Source: Cryptomeria japonica
Taxonomy: Eukaryota > Streptophyta > Pinopsida > Cupressales > Cupressaceae
Assembly: GCF_030272615.1 (NCBI RefSeq)
Contig: NC_081406.1
Coordinates: 238,192,422 to 238,256,421, forward strand
DNA: 64,000 bases
Direction of reading: 5' to 3'
The position numbers were made by a program, and so were the translations under genes. Below are positions 11,346-22,833 of the stretch, in pieces (positions within the stretch are counted from its first letter, which is position 1; each line of letters begins with the position of its first letter). The notes beneath the pieces are model-generated. The model saw only the letters and a list, made by a program, of their open reading frames with translations, was not told the DNA's origin and searched no databases.

Positions 11346-11951
11346 TTAATCTTTTCTTGTTATATCTTTTCTTCTTTCATATTCAACTTCTTCAGGACTA
11401 AGATTGAGTTCTATCAACTTTACTATGAGCTCTCTTTGACTTGTATTAGCTTCTTTATTGTTTTGATTGAGATTTAATGCTGCTTGGGAGGTATCATTGG
11501 TTTGTTTCTCTTGTTGATTAGGGGATTGCTTCTTTTTCCATTTCATCTTTTCTTGTGTTTGTTTCTCTACATGTGCTTCTTCTCTTTCAATTGAAAGTTG
11601 TTCTTGTCTGTTTTGGTATTCTTCTTGTTGGTGGTTAGACGATGTGTCTTCTGGTAAAGTAACTTGTCCATACCCTAAGCCTGTTTTGTCTATAGCTTGC
11701 TGAGTGTAAGGTTGGATAGGTTTTGATATACCTTCTTTTCTTTTCCCTATAGGACCTGTTCCACTGTATCCCATTTTTTTGAGAATGTTAAATCCTTTTC
11801 CATACTTTTTTGTAGGTATGCGAACATTGTTGATCTTTTGTTGAACTTCTTCATCCTTGTATAGCCACTGTAGCACATCTTTGTCTTCTATTTCCTTTGA
11901 TAAGGTTCCAGCACTAACAAATGCTCCATCAAATATCAGAAGATGTTTCAC
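11346..11951 (-). pseudogene. G2 G-patch-like domain between protease and RT
   Basis: A 201-codon open segment, in frame with protease upstream and RT downstream. It has a G-patch-like core, YGKGFNILKKMGYSGTGPIG, followed by GISKPIQPY and DKTGLGYG, then a Gln/Glu/Lys-rich linker with coiled-coil character. G-patch domains bind nucleic acid or RNA helicases, and some retroviruses carry one after protease. Single in-frame stops separate it from its neighbours, so it is best seen as part of one polyprotein. Assignment by motif only. Confidence 0.65.
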
Positions 11952-12008
11952 AATTGGTTGTTGTTTAGAGTTTGATGGTTTTCCAATGGATTTAGGAGAA
12001 AGGGATAA

Positions 12009-12683
12009 TTATGATATTGAATATTCTCCATTCCCCTGATCTCTTAGCTGCATTTGTTTTTCCATACTTGACAAAATTGAGGCAAATGATTTTTCTTTAG
12101 ATTGTGTGTTTGAAGATGATGCCTCCTTGATATGAGGAACAATGACTTCTTGAGTTGGTTTGAGATTACTACAATACTGAAATGGATTTGAATCTGCTGA
12201 GATCAAGATTTCTTTCCCATTGTAGAGAAACATTAGGCATTGATGATATGTCGATGGAACAACTTGTATGTCATGTATCCAGGGTCTTCCCAAGAGTATG
12301 CTGTATGATAAGTCCAAGTCTAGAACTTGACATGTTGTGTCTTTTTGCAAAGGTCCCACTCTGATGGGTAACATCACAATTCCTTTAGAGGAATACTCTT
12401 CTTCATTATAGGCTTTTATGGTGATCTTTTTCCGGGGATCAACTGCATCTTCTGAATAATCTAGAGCATGAACAAGACTCAAAGAACAAATGTTTAAGCT
12501 AGCTCCTCCATCTATTAGGACACGTTTAACTCGTGTCTTATGAATCATGAATTTGATATGCAAGGGAGCATTATGGGGATGTTGCAAGGACATGTCATCT
12601 TCTTCAGTGAATGATAAGCAATGACAGGTCATGAGGTGTCCCACCATGGTTTGGAATTGATCGATATCAAGATCTTTGGACAC
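12009..12683 (-). pseudogene. G2 aspartic protease segment
   Basis: A 224-codon open segment with the retropepsin pattern: the active-site loop is VLIDGGASLNIC (Asp-Gly-Gly instead of Asp-Thr/Ser-Gly), followed by a flap region with PIRVGPL and the late ILLGRPWIH motif. The DGG loop also occurs in G1, so it may be a lineage feature rather than damage. The enzyme would process the gag-pol polyprotein. It is isolated by stops on both sides but shares the gag frame. Confidence 0.85.
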
Positions 12684-12773
12684 TGTTGTATCTACTAATG
12701 CTCGTTCAAGAATTTCTTTGTGTGCAGGTAAAAGATTTAAAAGTTCTAAGATGGATATTTGGGTGGGTGTTTT

Positions 12774-14336
12774 CTACAATTGTTCCACTAGATTATATTG
12801 TTTTGTAGTGGATGACGTGTTTGTTGTAGGACCCAACAAAACAAATTTATCTTTACTTCTTGTGATAGCATGAGAAGGTTCTTGATTTTTCTTTTCTTTA
12901 ACTACAATCACATTTACCACATTATCATATGTGTGAGAATAGTTTACCTTCACTTTGCCCTTACCATTATTTGTTGTTGATGATTCACCCTTCTCATAGT
13001 TTGGAAGCGGAGTTTTCAAAGTTGTATGACATTCGTTTGTTGTATGTCCATCCACTGTTATTACTCCATTATCAATCAAATCTTCGATGACATGTTTCAA
13101 CTACTAACAATTATCTATGTGATGTCCCTTGTTTCAATGGAAATCACAATAATGGTTATCATTCCACCAAGGTGGTTTTACTTGAGGTTTGTAGTTCCTT
13201 TCCTCTAGCAAAGTAATCAATTTGTTTGCGATAAGTGTTTTTAGTGCGGATCCAAGGGGTTCACCAATGTTTGTAAATTATCTTCAAAATAAATTTTTGA
13301 TAGTTGTTTTTTGGTGATAGTTGTTTTGTTGAGCCACTGCTGAGTGGTGGGATAAATTAAAAACCGGTTGCTTTGGTTTCACATTGTTGTTATCCAATAT
13401 TCCATCATTGATGACATTACGATTTCTATTCCAAAACTTTGGCTTATCATTGTGGTTGTTGTTAATGTTGTTAGGAGGATGAAGTCCATCTTTGTATATA
13501 TTCAACTCACCTTTCTTTATCATTGCTTCCTCCATTCTGATTCCATTATCAATCATCTTTCCGAAACTTTGATTTCCTTTCATTTTTAGATGATAACTCA
13601 TTTGATCATTTAGGTTGTCAATGAATATGTCCATTTTTTCATACTCTGGCACTGTATGAGGATATCGTGAAGCTAACCATCTCCATCATTGTAAAAATAT
13701 AATGAAAGGTTCTCCACTCTTTTGTTTGGAATTACATAGGTCTAGCTTTGTTACTTCATGTTGTAAGTTGTAAGAGTATCGTGAAACAAAATTATCCATC
13801 AATTCTGATAATGATTTGATTCCAGGTGGAAGTTTGGAGAACCATTCCATAACTAGTCCAATTAAGCTTTTCAAAAATAATCTCATCAAGTAGGTATCCT
13901 CATGTGCAAACTCCATACTCATTGTGCAAAATTCTCATATATGATCTTAAGGGTCAGTGCTTCCAAAATATTTTTCGTATCTAGGAGTTTCATAACCTAT
14001 AGGAAATGGTATCATGTTTAGATTTCTGTCGAATGGATAAGGATAGATTTCTTGAAGTGAGTATCTTCTAACATTTCCTCTCTGCATATCTTGAATTTGT
14101 GTTTGCGGTGTTTGTATTTGTTGCATGAGAGTTGTGATAGGATTATCAACATGATTTGTTCTTGCATAACCATGATTTTGCATTCTAGGAGGATCTGGAT
14201 CTCTTCTTGTATCATCTCTACCCCTTCTTGTATCTTCATTGGATTGAACGTTATTCAGAATTTCTACTTCATCCCTTTTGGGCATGTAAGTTTCCTCATT
14301 GGTTCTGGTGTTACTAGGAATTGATGTGTCATTCAT
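12774..14336 (-). pseudogene. G2 gag (broken by point stops)
   Basis: Capsid/nucleocapsid precursor in four in-frame open pieces. 13947-14336 starts with ATG and is rich in Arg/Asp/Asn, ending near YPYPFDRNLN. 13686-13922 holds the retrotransposon gag core (FAHEDTYLMRLFLKSLIG, then WFSKLPPGI and SYNLQHE). 13284-13652 follows with DIFIDNLNDQMSYHL. 12774-13100 holds the linker to protease. Around 13090-13150 a zinc-finger-like CX2HX4HX4C motif ending GHHIDNC is visible, interrupted by stops. All pieces share one frame, so decay here is by substitutions. Confidence 0.85.
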
Positions 14337-15217
14337 TTTGAGACCAAAAATATCTTGATATTATTCATTATTAGGGGTAGGGTCACTTTTAATTTGTTCA
14401 CATCAAAATCTTGGGGGAGTGTAGCACTAGGTTTTGCTAACATTAGGAAATATTTTTCTTTTTCTCCCTCCAATAATTTCTGCATAAATTTATCAAATTG
14501 GGGATCTTTTTTGATGTCTCTGACATCTTGTTCTATTATTTATCCTTCAACTTTTATTTCATCTTCGTGTTCCATGGTTCTATAATCTTAATTTTTTCCC
14601 AATGTTTCAATTTCTGTCTCTGTGATTTTTTGTCTCTGAGCTCTAGTTAAAATGGGCATACACGTGTGTTAGATATTGTACTAGGATTCGATTGTCCAAA
14701 AGTTGTTTTGATAAGTGATCAACTGTCAATGTAAATGTGATAGAGAGATATGACATGAAAAGATGGTTCAAGTGTTTAAAAGTTTGCAAGTTTTTCAATC
14801 TTCGGTTTAGGAGTGCAATGATGATGATTTTGATAAAAACCAAGTCTAATAGGAACAATATCCTACGATGTGGGACAAGGTTGTCTTGACCAAACATTGG
14901 AGTTTGGTGATAAATGATGATAGATGCTAATGAGAAACTATTTTTTGAGTGATCAATTTATCAAAGAGGGTGATAATGCACTTTGAGATATTTAGATCTT
15001 GAACTTGTTGAAGGTGAATACTTGAAAATCTTGAGGTGTTTAGCTTTAGAATCCAATTTTGACAAATGATAACTTGACCAAGAGAACAAAGAAGACAATC
15101 TAAGAACAAAATGATAGATAATAGCTATTTATGATCACTGCAAATTGACCGAGCAAATAGGACAGACCCGAAAAAGATGCACAAGAAGACAACTCTGGAC
15201 CAATAGAGATAGAAATT

Positions 15218-15416
15218 CATATGACAGTTTAAGCAGCTTTAGATGACAATACATACATGCCCATATGACAAATTAGGAATTTCATATGACAATGCAGAAG
15301 CTCGTACGAGAATTCCCATTGAGCAAAATGATAAACCAGAGACCTCATACAACAAAAAATTCTAAACCATACGACAAACAAGAAGGCTCGTATGACAAAA
15401 CACAAGCTCATATGAC
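15218..15416. repeat. Phased CATATGAC/CGTACGAG array A (G2 leader)
   Basis: Ten octamers of the type CRTAYGAC start at 15218, 15240, 15262, 15283, 15303, 15325, 15346, 15368, 15389 and 15409, each 20-22 bp apart. Units at 15240 and 15325 are degenerate. Several are palindromic around GTAC or ATAT. Spacers share little sequence. Confidence 0.8.
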
Positions 15417-16460
15417 TCAAGATAGAACAAAGGTAAAAAATGTTGTTTGGATAGATTTTTGATCATTGAAGTTTGATGTTTTCCTTCTATTTTCCAGTTT
15501 TAGATGTCTGATTTTCTTGTTTTTGGGGTGAAGACACAACAAACACGCAATATGATAAGTGACCTCAAGCACATTACGCTACCTAAGGAAGTTGGTTGAG
15601 AGAGAAAACCTTTGCTTGCAAAATTAGGTACACACCCAATAGCTAATCAAAATACTACCACTGAGTCTCACGCAATGGATTTTCAACACCGTATTATCCT
15701 AATCCAAACACTAATGGGGGCATGATATGGCAAGTGTCTTGGGAGAGTTACTATCTCTCTTGCACAAAGATTATCACCCTTTCAGAGGTGAATCAGGTAG
15801 CTTCTAACTCAACTGGAACTAGTAAGGGATCCGTTCAGTGCATTGGGGTATAAACTCAATTAAGAGGTCTCCTAGCCTTGAAAACCAAGGTTTGATATAC
15901 CCAAAGGTACAGAGGAGAGCTATTCCCGAGTACTGCTATTGACTTGATTTTCATCAAATCATGTTTATTTTATAGTGGGTTGGAGTACTTGGCGTTAGCC
16001 GTTCCCACTTGGGTCATTCCCCTCTCACCGACCTTAATGGCTTAGAGTTATTATCTCCTCGGGAGGGTAGGCCCGCTAAAGATATGCACTAATGAAAGAA
16101 AAGGATGATTCTAGATTTGTGATCACCTAGGAAAGGTGAGAGCTTACTCGCTTGTCATCAAAACACATAGTACATGATTGTTCATTTCCATTAGCAAAAT
16201 CAAGTGCCCCTAGAAAACTTAAAGAAGACATAAAGTTTGATCGAGTCCTCCTAGGCAACCTGCAAAATAGATGCATTAGTAGTCATGATGTTTGGATGAA
16301 ATGAAGCTTTGACAAGCATAATCTTCGACAATTGTCCTGCAAAAACTAGTTAGGCTACAGAAAAACTCACAAATAGACCAGGGTTAGCATTAGTAATAAC
16401 CAAATTGAAGCATGAAAACCCTAAAATGCAAACTTCTTTGAAAACACAGAAGCAGAATTT

Positions 16461-16629
16461 CGTATGACACTATTTACCTGAGCGTACGAGTGTCTTTTCG
16501 TGACTGTATGAGTGCAAAATAGAGCTCGCATGAAAATTCAGTATCCTTAAAACCTCGTACGAGTTAGAAGGAATTCTCGACTGAGTGCACAAAGGAACTC
16601 ATACGAGGCTAAAAAGGAAATCGTATGAG
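16461..16629. repeat. Phased CGTATGAC/CGTACGAG array B (G2 leader)
   Basis: Octamers start at 16461, 16483, 16505 and 16527 and, after a 29-bp step, at 16556, 16578, 16600 and 16622. Within each block the period is exactly 22 bp. It uses the same motif family as array A, 1 kb away, and lies just downstream of the G2 primer site on the transcribed strand. Confidence 0.8.
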
Positions 16630-16697
16630 ATTTTGATTTTGACCCGGTCAAAAATGAAGATTTGATGATGCTTGAGAGGCCAAAAATGAGATTTCCG

Positions 16698-16715
16698 GCC
16701 CCACGGTGGGTGCCA
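16698..16715 (-). promoter_or_regulatory. G2 primer binding site
   Basis: On the minus strand this reads TGGCACCCACCGTGGGGC, three bases inside the LTR end. It matches the TGGCGCCCACCGTGGGGC type known from many plant gypsy elements, with one change. I do not assign the tRNA species. Confidence 0.75.
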
Positions 16716-16718
16716 AAA

Positions 16719-17021
16719 TGTTGTGCCTGTAAACTGTGATACCTCCAGCTGCAACACAAAACACTCAATAGATCATTACATGCATGGTTAGCAAATAATA
16801 CAAAAACAAAGATGAACCATGACAAAGTGACCTATCGCCTCCTAAGAGATGCAAGTATGGATTTTCTCTCATATCTAGATAAGCAATCCTAGTGACTTTA
16901 CTACACCTAGACAGAGGATATGAAATGATAATGATATGCAAAGATGAGATTGATTATGCTAGATTGATCCAAGAGACTAATTAAGCTAATGATATGCATG
17001 ATTAAGCTATGATGATGATGT
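16719..17021 (-). repeat. G2 5' LTR, first part (split by C1)
   Basis: Starts TGTTGTGCCTGT and matches the left LTR from 4639 onwards until GATGATGATG. It is then broken by C1 inside the ATTAAGCTA array. Confidence 0.9.
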
Positions 17022-18511
17022 TGATAGTTCTGATACTTAATATAAGTACAGATCCATTAGCCAACAAGATGAGAGGGGGGGGTGAATCATACAATCTTAA
17101 TCTTCCGTAAAAATATTAGATTCAACCTTGGTAACATATACTTTAGTAATATAACAATAACTATCAAACATGCAAACTTAAAAGCATATAAACATCATAA
17201 ACCTCATAACACTAGATTTAACATGGAAACCCAAATAGGGAAAAACCACTATGGGATTTCGGACCCACTAAGAAATATACTCTTCTAGAGTATGCTCGGT
17301 TAAAACAAAATCCTGTTAAAGATTACAAACACATTGCTAGATGTGACTTGGTTAAGGGATTTCCCTCAGATTTGTTAGGATCTTCACCTTGTTAGAAGTG
17401 ACCTTGTTAAAGGATTTCAAACACTCAATCAGAATGTCACCTTGCTAGAGGGTTTTACAAATAAGACTGTTAAGTCCACTCGCTTAAGAGATTTTCTGTC
17501 ACTTTCACAAAATAACAATAATAAAAATCTATCTGCAACTTCACATCTAAAATGCTAAAGCAGATTCTTATTTGTTGAATACAATCTAGACATTGAACTA
17601 ATGTTATCCATTTGTTGGGCTACTATACTCTGTTATTCAAACAGGTCTTCAAGCTTCAATGCTCGGTAATCATCATGTAGCATCCATGTGCATACACTTG
17701 CCTGCATCCATTTTTTATCAACAGTGTCCTATTTATAAATAATTAGCTAACTGCTTAATCTCCTTGATCACATTTCCCATTCAATCATAGCCATCGGATC
17801 TTCAATATTGTTCAGGTTCAATGCATCTTTCAATCTGAAAGCGTTTTACCTTGCCTAGGAAATTGCATATATTTCTTGGAACTTGTGCCAGGGTATTGCG
17901 GTTCAATCTGTGCTATAGATCTTCATGCCGACTTTCCTTTGCATAGATTCATTAACAAACTATATTTACGACATACCAATCATTTAATCAATTCCAGCTC
18001 ATCAGCTTCCTTCATTAAATAATGTATGTAACCATTTAATGCATTCTGTTATAGCTCAGTTACAACTCGGTAACAACTCGGTAAATACTAAACTTCACTC
18101 AGTAGACATTTTGCCTTCATTAACTGATAGTGATAACCTTAGGGTTTACCGACTAGGTTCTTTGTTTGATAACATAGTATAGTATTAACCCTTACAATTT
18201 ACAACATATGTATGATGTTAAAACAATCTAAACATCATGATTTCATCATTATCTGACTCGGTAATAGTTTCCCATTGAATACCTTATTCATCCCCTTATT
18301 CATCATATTCTTTCCTGTGTGTTTTACCGACATCTTTATATTCTTCAAATCACACTTCTCAAGATATGGCAACATCATACTGAATTAGAAAATCAATTTC
18401 TTGACATCAATGACAAAATAATAATATCAAGACAGTAAACATCCTTAATAAGTTATATCCATAATCATCAACAATCTTCTCAATGTTTGTTATAATGCTA
18501 TATTGCCAACA
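17022..18511 (-). repeat. C1 LTR 1
   Basis: 1,490 bp, TGATAG at the left and GCCAACA at the right. Eight Gs followed by TGAATCA lie just inside the left end. The minus-strand TATA box TATAAATAG is at 17729-17737. It serves as 3' LTR of internal region 1, with its polypurine tract at 18512-18525. Confidence 0.92.
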
Positions 18512-18525
18512 ATCTCCCCCTTTGG
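18512..18525 (-). promoter_or_regulatory. C1 polypurine tract, internal region 1
   Basis: CCAAAGGGGGAGAT on the minus strand directly abuts the LTR start TGTTGGC. A second identical tract is at 24349-24362. Confidence 0.85.
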
Positions 18526-18910
18526 CATTGATGGCAAAACCAATTGATTTGACCTTGAAAGATTCAGATAGCTATGATTTTGAAATGCTGAAATGCTCTC
18601 TTGTTGTTGTCAGACTTTCTCCCCCATACATTAGTCTTCTCCTCTTTTTATTAGTCTTCTCCCCCTTTCACAATAATGCCAAAAAGTAAAGAACTAAAAC
18701 ATAATTTCTTCCTAAATGAAGTGAATTCCTATTGTAATGTGTCAATTCAGTCTCGATCAGAGCATTTATGTCTTCAATTCCTGTTCCCTGTATTATTTCC
18801 TATAATATTTCCTGTAACATTTAGAAAAACATCCTAAAGTGTATAATGCAACATCAACTCCTAAAAGATGTTTGATAGAGTCATCGGATTGATGCTTTCA
18901 CCGAACTCGG

Positions 18911-20077
18911 TCAGTGAGTAGAAGATAGGGGTAGGACCCCTAACTTACTTCTGAGATATTCAAAAGTGTCCCTTGGTAGTGGATTGGTGAAGATATGTGC
19001 TATTTGTTCCTTTGTGCTAACATACTCCAACACCACTTTCTTCTCTTGAGCTTCTTCTCTAAGATAATGATATTTGATAGAGATGTGCTTTGTCTTAGAG
19101 TGCATAACAGGATTCTTTGAAATGTTAATGGCATTGGTATTGTCATAGAATATAGTTACTGGCTCGGTAACTTTCTCATTTATACCTTCCAATAGTTGTT
19201 TGATCCATGCAATGTTGGTACAATTCAATGCTGCAGCAACATATTCAGCTTCTGCTGTTGACTATGAAACACATCCTTGTTTCTTGCTAAGCTAACTCAC
19301 TAGTCTTTCTCCTAAAAAGAAAGCTCCTCCACTTTTGCTTTTTCTGTCATCAATGTTGCTTGCCCAATCAGCATCAGTATAAACTTTTAAATCAAAATCA
19401 TTTCCTTTCTGATATACTACGCCATAATCCTCAATGCCTTTCAAGTATCTAAAGATTCTTTTGATTGCTATCATGTGTGTTTTCATAGGATCTACAGAGA
19501 ATCTTGCAACTATACCTACTGCATGTGCTATGTCTGGTCTGCTGTGAACAACATATTGTAGCTTTCCAATCATGGATCGGTAAAGTGTCTCATCAACAGA
19601 TGCAGATTCATCATTCTTTGATAATTTACAGTTGGTAGTCATAGGAGTACTTACTAGTTTTGAATCCTCCATTCAAAATTTCTTCAAGATTTCCTTTATG
19701 TACTTGGATTGAGTAATGAAAATCTCATTTTTCATTTGCAATATATGTAAACTTATAAAATACTTTATCTCACCGATTAATGACTTCTCAAATTCTTTGC
19801 TCATTTCATTTCCAAAGTTCTTGCATAAAGAGTCATTTCCATAAAATATAATATCATCAACAAATATGGCTGAGATTAGTATTCCATTTTCATCATTCTT
19901 CATGTACATATTGCTGTTCTTACTTGTCCTTATAAAACCAATCTTAACCAAATAAGAGTGCAATATTTCATACCATGCTCTAGGTGCTTGTTTCAAACCA
20001 TATAAAGCTTTGTTCAATTTACATTTTTGTCCTTTAGTCTTGGGATTAGTGTCCATCATTCTTCTTGATTTGATCAA
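18911..20077 (-). pseudogene. C1 internal 1: RT-RNase H (broken)
   Basis: Copia reverse transcriptase and RNase H in three open pieces. 19673-20077 has LNKALYGLKQAPRAWYE and the catalytic FVDDIIFYG. 19292-19672 has PISRS-type region equivalents (RSMIGKLQYV, SRPDIAHAVG) and the RNase H start YTDADWASN. 18911-19228 has the RNase H C-terminus and the copia tail EYVSTKEQIAHIFTNPL. A stop replaces the residue before the second RNase H catalytic block near 19262. The upstream RT part (20078-20440) is degraded. Confidence 0.85.
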
Positions 20078-20440
20078 TCTCTTCTGTTATAGCATTTATC
20101 CAATCTTCACTGTTAAATGCCTCTTTCACTATTCTTGATTCAAATTCAAATATCAAACATGTGTTCTATCTCAGTTTGTTCCTTGTCATCACTGGATCAT
20201 CCTTATCTCCTATAATCTGACCTGGTGCATGATGTCTTCTGACATACTTGGCTAATACAGGCTCAGTAGCCTTTGTATGATCTTCTTCATCACTTGGTAA
20301 CTGGATATTCTCTTCATTTTCTTCAGCAGTCTTCTCGGTTGAACATAGACAAATTCATCATAGTCTTCTGGTTCCTTGGAATTTCCTTCATCATTTCTTT
20401 CTGCAAATTCATCAATTTTCACATTTGCACTTTCTACTAT

Positions 20441-21260
20441 TTAGTTAGATGATTTGATCAGACATTTAAATGCTTTGCTTCTAGAAGAATAACCTAGAAA
20501 TGTTCCTTCCTCACTCTTCTGATCAAACTTGCCATTTCTATCATCTTTGTGAACATAGCATCTACTTCCAAAGATTTTAAAATAACTTACATTGGGTTTC
20601 TTATCATACCAGATTTCATATGGTGTCTTCAAAGTACCTTTCTTCAATTGTACTCGGTTCAGGGTGTAAATTGCTGTGCTTATTGCTTCTCTCCAAAATG
20701 TTTGTGGCACCTTCTTTTCAATCATCAGTGTTCTAGCACAATCCACAATAGATCTATTTCTTCTCTCAGCTATTCCATTCTATTGTGGAGTTCTCAAAGC
20801 AGAGACTTATCTTTTAATACCATGACCATTGCAGAAGAAGTTGAATTCATCAGATGTGAACTCTCCTCCTCTATCTGATCTAAGACATTTCAGTTGCCTT
20901 CCTGTTTCATTTTCAACTCTTGCCTTGTACCATTTAAACATTTGAAAAGCTTCTGATTTATCTTTTAAAAATATTACTGATATCATCCTTGAATAGTCAT
21001 CCACAAATAATATGAAATATTTATCACCATAATAACTTTGAACTTTCATAGGACCACAAAGATCAATGTGCATGAGATCTAAAATTCCCTTAGAAGTGTA
21101 AGACTTACTTGTAAAGCTTTATCTTGTCATCTTACCCATCTAGCATCCTCGGCAGATAGCATTCTCAGGTTTTTCAAGACTTGGTAGACCTCTTACTCGG
21201 TGCTTCTTGCTTATTTTGATCAGATTATCAAAATTTACATGACAAAACCTTTTATGCCAT
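20441..21260 (-). pseudogene. C1 internal 1: integrase (broken)
   Basis: Copia integrase core: HIDLCGPMKVQSYYGD, then FVDDYSRM and SDRGGEFTSDEF (20807-21073), and the C-terminal part WREAISTAIYTLNRV to FLGYSSRSKAFKCL (20441-20746). A TAG interrupts the NGIAERRN region (near 20780) where the catalytic Glu sits. The zinc-binding N-terminus beyond 21074 is broken by a TAA. Both stops recur at the same sites in internal region 2. Confidence 0.85.
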
Positions 21261-21403
21261 AACTAGGTATCATCTATCTTTGCATACAAACACTTGTTAC
21301 GAGTTGAGTCAAGGTGAAATGTGTTACCTTTTGTTTGTGTCCCAGTAGCAGCCAACTTTCCATTCTTGTCATGAACTTTGATAATTCCTTTATGAAATTC
21401 TAT

Positions 21404-22769
21404 TCAGTAACTTGTGTTGTTTAGCTGTGCTACACTCAACAAATTGTATTTCAAACCTCCAACCCAATAAACATCATTGCATCTTGCATTGTCAAGAAGT
21501 GTTATAGATCCTTTACCTTTCACCGAACATGGTGCATCATTACCAAATCTGACATAGCCTCCATCATAATCTTCTAATATAACAAACTTATGTTTATCTC
21601 CTGTCATATGATGTGAGCATCCACTATATATGATCCAAGAATCATTAGTGTTTATGTGAGATATTAGGGCTTTTTCTTCATACATTTGATCCATCTTTGA
21701 TACCCACATAAACTACTTCCTCTGTATCAGTTTCATTTGATTTATCATCATTGAATTCCTCATTAGCTATTAAACATGTCTTTCTATCTCTTCTTCTGAA
21801 GTCTCGGTGTCCTCTGTAATGATTATTTTTTTGTCTGTCATCTTGGTAATCTCTCTTTTTAGTAGAATCTTTGTTAGAACAATTAGAAGCTATATGTCCT
21901 ATCTTATGACAATTGAAACATTTCAAAGGTAGTTTTCCTTTATACTTACCTTTGCCTCTCGGTAACCTTCTGGCTAATAGTGCTTCAAACTCTTCCTACT
22001 TTTTGATTTCCTCATACAATTTGTGTACTTCTTCCATGTTCTTACCAAATCTTTCACTTGCTCCACTGTGATCTCCTTCAGAGTATTTATACTTTCTTTC
22101 ATTGAAATCACTAGATTCATCAAGATGAAAATAAATAAATGCAGATTCAACTTTATTTACCGAAGATCCACTGTTATCAAAGTTACTTAACTCAAATGCA
22201 TGTAGCTTACCAATAGTAGCATCTAAAGAAACTGACATATTAGGTACAAACCTCAATTCATTGATTGCAGAGACTCAAATTGCATAAGCCGCTAGAAGGG
22301 TTCTTAACAACTTACTTGTTATATCCTTTTCTTCAATAGCTCCACCCGCTCCTTTGATTTGATTGACAATCTCCTTTAGTCTTGTACTGTACTAAGTTAT
22401 GTTCTCACCTTCATTCATCCTCATAGATTCAAGTTGTCCTCTTAGACTATCTACTTTTTCTCTTTGAACATGTTCATCTCCTCCATACACTAATGTGAGC
22501 TTATCCCACATTGCCTTTGCATCATTACAGCCTTCTAGATCATTAAATTCCGAGTCAGCCAATGTAGATGTTATTTCAATCATTGCTTGAATATGTTATT
22601 TCTTTGCCTTTATCTCTTCCATAGTCAATGGATAGGTGCTCGGTGTAACAAAATCATTCTCTAGATAGTATACAACATATTCTCCAACTCCTGATAGATG
22701 TAGCTTCATCCTTTTCTGCCATGTAGATAAACTTGACTTGTTCAGCTTTGGTGCATCCCTCTTATACAT
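21404..22769 (-). pseudogene. C1 internal 1: gag-protease (frameshifted)
   Basis: Gag starts at an ATG near 22769 (MYKRDAPKLNKSS) and runs through pieces 22392-22583 and 21996-22256 to a zinc knuckle CFNCHKIGHIASNC (CX2CX4HX4C) in 21678-21926. The protease segment (21404-21709) has SWIIYSGCSHHM, with Tyr where the sister copy has the catalytic Asp of the DSG loop. An 8-bp deletion near 21685, relative to internal region 2, shifts the frame between zinc knuckle and protease. Confidence 0.85.
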
Positions 22770-22820
22770 CTTTGGATCTTTAACTCAAGTGCCTTTAAAC
22801 TTTTCTTCTAGAGTCCAAAG

Positions 22821-22831
22821 CTCTGATACCA
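22821..22831 (-). promoter_or_regulatory. C1 primer binding site, internal region 1
   Basis: TGGTATCAGAG on the minus strand, the initiator Met-tRNA type, two bases from the LTR end. The corresponding site of internal region 2 at 28683-28693 has one G-to-A change on the plus strand. Confidence 0.85.
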
Positions 22832-22833
22832 AT

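Larger units (their letters stand above)
14337..16718 (-). other. G2 long 5' leader (untranslated)
   Basis: 2.4 kb between primer site and gag, without any coding pattern on either strand. It contains two arrays of CRTAYGA-type motifs with 20-22 bp spacing (listed separately). The intervening 15430-16440 shows no feature I can support. Confidence 0.6.

Noticed and set aside
15218-15416. Regular repeat-spacer layout resembling a CRISPR array
   Set aside because: The repeats are 8 bases and variable, the spacing is 20-22 bp including the motif, and the setting is a plant retrotransposon leader.
20549-20878. 109-codon plus-strand frame, repeated identically at 26403-26732
   Set aside because: It is antisense to the copia integrase of C1. 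Its conservation reflects the duplication of C1, not a gene.
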